DNA of 64,000 bases. Source: SB11 sp943370295 (GTDB taxonomy: Bacteria > Bacteroidota > Bacteroidia > UBA8524). Position 1 is the stretch's first letter; every line of letters begins with the position of its first letter. The stretch is taken from positions 124,001 through 188,000 of the forward strand of contig CALRQL020000001.1 of assembly GCA_943370295.1 (NCBI GenBank). The letters run 5' to 3'. Below, piece by piece: positions 60,664-64,000 of the stretch. The position numbers and the translations under genes are program-made. Under the pieces are notes generated by a model that saw only the letters and a list, made by a program, of their open reading frames with translations, ran no database searches and was not told where the DNA came from.

Positions 60664-63600
60664 TTATTTTATAGTTTTGACAAGTTTTATAGTCGTGCGT
60701 TGGGCTGTTGCATCGGTTAGTTGTATAAAATACATACCATCGGCAAGTCCGCTCACATCCACAATTGTATTGGTTTTATCCAAGCTGCCTGCACCAACCT
60801 GCTGCCCATTAATAGCAGTGAGTATGTAGCTGGTTTTTCCTGTTACACCTTCAATGGTAACATAATGTGTGGCAGGGTTTGGATATGCGCTATAAGATTG
60901 CGCTTTTTCCTCTTCAACAGAAGTTGCCACAAAAGGAAAACTTCCGCTTTGGATTGGATCGTAAGAGCAATTGGTGTATGTAGTAGAGGTTCCAAGCGGT
61001 TGAAGGTAACTCCCTATATTACTTGAGCTAACAGTTTGATTATCAATAAGCACAGGGTTGCCGGGTAGTCCTGTATTGGGCAAAGTTGCAGCAACGTAAT
61101 AAGTATAAGGGTTAGAGTTATAGCATACCCAGTCCCACTCTGTTGTGCTATTAAAACTATTGGCCGGATCTTCGCCATTATATTGGTTTATCATTGGGCC
61201 TGTGGTAGTTACACAATAGGCATTGTTAGTAAAAGTATTGCAGGATACCAGCACATATTGGTCTACACCGCCAATAGTATTTTGGATACTTGTAGAATTG
61301 TAAGGGTTTTCATTTGGTGCTATAATCACTCCATAGTCACAATCATTAAAATTATTTTCTGATATTACACAAGGAGGAGGTGTTTGCCTGAAAAGAGGCT
61401 GATAATCATCATTATAAGACTCTACTCCATAAGAACAATTGTTAAAATTATTCCGATCTACAAAATAAGGCATTGCTTTTTCAATATATATACCCTTGCT
61501 ATTATTAAACACATTGTTATTAAGTATGGATAAATTGTGAGCGCTTTTAACCTCCACCGCCTGCGTAGCAAAATCGTTAAATATATTATTATCCATTATT
61601 TTTACATTACTAGAGGTATACACTCCTATGCCTTTTATTATTCCCGATCCTGTTCCTCCTGATCCTGTTCCCAGGCCGCTGCCTGAAAATTGGTTATAAT
61701 TCTCAACAGTAATGTTCGAGCTACCGGTAATGTATACACCATACCCCAAATAGTCCCAAAATTCATTGTTGGATATGACAGTGTTTTGTGAATTTTCAAT
61801 ATATATCCCTTTGGTATCTTCTATACCATCAAATGTATATACATAATTTACTATGTCGTTCCCATCTATAACATCCCTTACAGCATTATTTCGTATATCA
61901 ATATGGTGATGTACATTTATGTATGGCGCAATTTGGTCAGCAGAAATATCGCAACTTGGGGGTGCTACCACCATGTACCAAAATTTGCAATCATTGTTTA
62001 GGGTGGATGGTGTAGGGCAATTTTTAAGTGCTACCGACACCTGATTGTACTGGAAGTAATTAGGTGTTCCACCAAAGCCCGCAGCGGTAATACCATCTTC
62101 GGCGTATACAGCCACAATAGCATCCCTTATCTGGCCGCCTTGCATATTAAACCGGCCCCCTACTTCTACCACAATCCCTTTCCATTGCTTACAGCTGCTT
62201 AGCATTCCGCTTAAATTAAGGGTAGCGCCGGGGCGTACAATTATTTTAGAACAAGGGGTCATTAAAACTCCGGGGCTCACAACGGTTATGTCTAAAGTAA
62301 CTCCCGGGTCAATAGTAATTATGCCGTCTAAAATTTCGCTTGAACTGATAGTTGTGTTGGTCGTAAATGTGTAGTCGGCAGGATAGGTGGTTGCAAAACC
62401 CGGAGGTGTACAATTGTCTCCTACATAAATGGAGTTGGAACGGAATATCCGACCGGGGCAATCTGCATCCTCGGCTTCAATCCAATACATGCCTTGGTTG
62501 TTTGCCAAAAAGGAGGATGTATAAGCGCTGGGGGTAGTGATTTTATAGCCAATATTGTACCACTGAAAATTGGTGTACGGCGAAGAATTGGTAACAGAAA
62601 GGGTAGACGCGATAGTGGGGGTGCCACCTATAATAAGGCGGTTGGAGAAAGATGCAAAATAACTTTCGGAAGCTGAACCTGTAAGGTTGGAAGCCCCAAT
62701 GGTAGTGCTGGTAGAAAAATTACCGGCTATAAATATTTTATTGTAACTCTGATCGCCATTGTCAATCCCGCCTACATAATCGTTGTTGCTTCCGCCCGTT
62801 TGCCAGGCATCAATAAGGTTGCCTGTGGTTTCGTCTATATCAGCCGCAAAAATATCTGTTCCCCCGGCACTAGAAAGTAATGTTGTGCCTGCTATATAAG
62901 TGCTACCAGTAAAAGTGCCCGCAAGTTTAAAACTTGTAGAACCGAAAAGGAAATCGTGTTTTACACCAAAAACCCTTTCATCAGAAGCGGATGAGGTTGT
63001 TAATTGATTAACACCGGGCGACCAATTAAAAGCACCATTGGTTTTGTTGTACGAAACAACAAAGATATCGTTTACGCCTGATGCAGCGGGTATATGACTA
63101 ACCGACGATCCATTTCCGTATATGGTAATGGCATCATCAAAGTTACCGCCTACATATACATTATCGTCAAAATAATCAAAATCAAGGTAAGCATCCACAC
63201 CGGTTGTGGCTGAAGAGCCTGTAACGTTCATTTCATTAAGCCATGCCCATGTACCATTTGAATTAAGTTTACCTACCAACGCTGAGTGGCCAGAACCTGT
63301 GTTGGCGGTGGTAACGTAACTTGTGGGAGATGCGCTGGTAGAAATCCCATTATATGCAGTGGCTGTGCCACCCCCTTGGCTATTGATACCGGAAACATAT
63401 ATGTCTATCACCCCGCTAACCCCTGTGGCACGGCTCACAACATCCATACCGCAATCATCATTGCTACTGCCCACTGGGGCTACCCAATAGGTACGTACAC
63501 TGCCTCCATAAGAGAACATGCGCATTACAAACATATCAAGGCCGCCACCCGGTGCAGTTACATTGAATGCGGCATTTGACATGTTAGGACCAAAAGCTAC

Positions 63601-64000
63601 TGTATTGGCAAACCGCCCGGTAAGTACCAGCCCAAATCCATTCACATTTCCAAATACAGCTGTACCGGTTTCTTGTTCTGTGCCAGCACTTCCATAAGTT
63701 TTTGCCCAATATAGGTTACCTGTGGCAAGGGCATACTCAGCTACAAAAATATCGTTGTTGTTTCCGCTTATGGTGGATAGCGATTGTGATGTGCCTCCGT
63801 TTCCGCCTACCACTATGCTGCTGCCATCCATATCCAATGACCCTGTAATGTGTAGCACCCCGCCATCGGCAGATATGGCTACTTTGTTCAGGTCGGTATT
63901 ATCGCGGCCAGAGCCACCAATGGAGGTAGCCCACACCAGTGTATTGGTGCAGGTATTAAAACAGGCAATATATATATCCTCATCACCTGCACTGGTAAGC
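60664..64000 (-). CDS. Large beta-propeller / right-handed beta-helix protein with T9SS type A sorting domain (5' partial)
   Basis: 1,090 residues from an internal GTG, but the frame stays open to the right edge (another ~21 codons: ...SAGDEDIYIACFNTC), so the N-terminus lies outside. The N-terminal part has repeated SBBP-like propeller blades (ATSIGGSGRDN, YWAKTYGSAGTEQETG, AGTTLLSSAGGTDIFAADID). A NosD-like right-handed parallel beta-helix region (residues ~650-930) follows, with short repeats such as IYIENSQNTVISNNEF, VYITGSSNITVENY and GVYTSSNVKIMDNNIF. The last ~80 residues (YSAYPNPATHYVTIEGV, MYFIQLTD, TIKLVKTIK) form a type A sorting domain. It is a secreted or surface protein, probably binding or cleaving carbohydrate. 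Confidence 0.88.
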   Translation of the reverse strand, partial: LTSAGDEDIYIACFNTCTNTLVWATSIGGSGRDNTDLNKVAISADGGVLHITGSLDMDGSSIVVGGNGGTSQSLSTISGNNNDIFVAEYALATGNLYWAKTYGSAGTEQETGTAVFGNVNGFGLVLTGRFANTVAFGPNMSNAAFNVTAPGGGLDMFVMRMFSYGGSVRTYWVAPVGSSNDDCGMDVVSRATGVSGVIDIYVSGINSQGGGTATAYNGISTSASPTSYVTTANTGSGHSALVGKLNSNGTWAWLNEMNVTGSSATTGVDAYLDFDYFDDNVYVGGNFDDAITIYGNGSSVSHIPAASGVNDIFVVSYNKTNGAFNWSPGVNQLTTSSASDERVFGVKHDFLFGSTSFKLAGTFTGSTYIAGTTLLSSAGGTDIFAADIDETTGNLIDAWQTGGSNNDYVGGIDNGDQSYNKIFIAGNFSTSTTIGASNLTGSASESYFASFSNRLIIGGTPTIASTLSVTNSSPYTNFQWYNIGYKITTPSAYTSSFLANNQGMYWIEAEDADCPGRIFRSNSIYVGDNCTPPGFATTYPADYTFTTNTTISSSEILDGIITIDPGVTLDITVVSPGVLMTPCSKIIVRPGATLNLSGMLSSCKQWKGIVVEVGGRFNMQGGQIRDAIVAVYAEDGITAAGFGGTPNYFQYNQVSVALKNCPTPSTLNNDCKFWYMVVAPPSCDISADQIAPYINVHHHIDIRNNAVRDVIDGNDIVNYVYTFDGIEDTKGIYIENSQNTVISNNEFWDYLGYGVYITGSSNITVENYNQFSGSGLGTGSGGTGSGIIKGIGVYTSSNVKIMDNNIFNDFATQAVEVKSAHNLSILNNNVFNNSKGIYIEKAMPYFVDRNNFNNCSYGVESYNDDYQPLFRQTPPPCVISENNFNDCDYGVIIAPNENPYNSTSIQNTIGGVDQYVLVSCNTFTNNAYCVTTTGPMINQYNGEDPANSFNSTTEWDWVCYNSNPYTYYVAATLPNTGLPGNPVLIDNQTVSSSNIGSYLQPLGTSTTYTNCSYDPIQSGSFPFVATSVEEEKAQSYSAYPNPATHYVTIEGVTGKTSYILTAINGQQVGAGSLDKTNTIVDVSGLADGMYFIQLTDATAQRTTIKLVKTIK

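Overview
The window is a chromosomal segment from a member of the Bacteroidota, probably a gliding or environmental lineage near the Flavobacteriales/Chitinophagales. The evidence is four type IX secretion (T9SS) type A C-terminal sorting domains, a type B (CHU_C/gliding-motility) C-terminus followed directly by a PorP/SprF-family gene, Omp28-like and outer-membrane beta-barrel proteins, a bacilliredoxin, and TAnnTTTG-type promoters in front of both tRNA genes. No phage, insertion sequence, CRISPR array or rRNA operon is visible.

Layout. 1-15.1 kb: the 3' part of a giant PKD/Ig-like repeat adhesin (at least 4,677 residues, cut by the left edge) and its PorP/SprF partner. 15.1-16.8 kb: methyltransferase and GNAT/FemAB-like genes. 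17.4-20.2 kb: clpX and two tandem clpP paralogues. 20.3-24.2 kb: a beta-barrel protein, a membrane protein and aconitase. 24.3-29.2 kb: a degenerate arginase-fold protein, a THUMP-like methyltransferase, and a redox/metal cluster (small lipoprotein, YtxJ bacilliredoxin, Cys-rich small protein, MbnP-like lipoprotein). Two copies of a 116-bp palindromic repeat lie in this section. 29.2-34.1 kb: OsmC, a beta-barrel protein, lipoyl synthase, a Crp/Fnr regulator, then a YHS / DoxX-like / Omp28-like run preceded by a perfect FNR-type inverted repeat. 34.1-39.4 kb: two GT-C glycosyltransferase-like membrane proteins, two small conserved proteins and a BNR-repeat T9SS cargo. 39.5-41.6 kb: an HdrB/HdrC-like iron-sulfur membrane redox pair. 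41.7 kb: tRNA-Phe. 41.9-44.3 kb: an AT-rich accessory islet of short orphan ORFs with a 21-bp perfect hairpin and a recurring in-frame peptide motif. 44.6-48.8 kb: a light-repair operon (TIGR03643-like protein, SDR, photolyase, DUF2256-like zinc-ribbon protein, Fe-S photolyase). 49.2-53.3 kb: a PixA/AidA-like protein, a thioesterase and a T9SS cargo protein. 53.3-54.3 kb: era and an initiator-type tRNA-Met. 54.6-64 kb: two very large T9SS cargo proteins, a subtilisin-like protease and a right-handed beta-helix protein cut by the right edge, separated by 0.8 kb containing a decayed sorting-domain fragment.

The main themes are surface display through T9SS, protein quality control, thiol/copper/redox handling and DNA photoreversal. 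The most notable observations are the two-tier super-repeat of the adhesin (607/608-residue then exactly 412-residue units), the FNR-like site at a predicted -41.5 position next to the Crp/Fnr gene, the tandem clpP genes, and the islet whose palindromic element reads through as a peptide motif.
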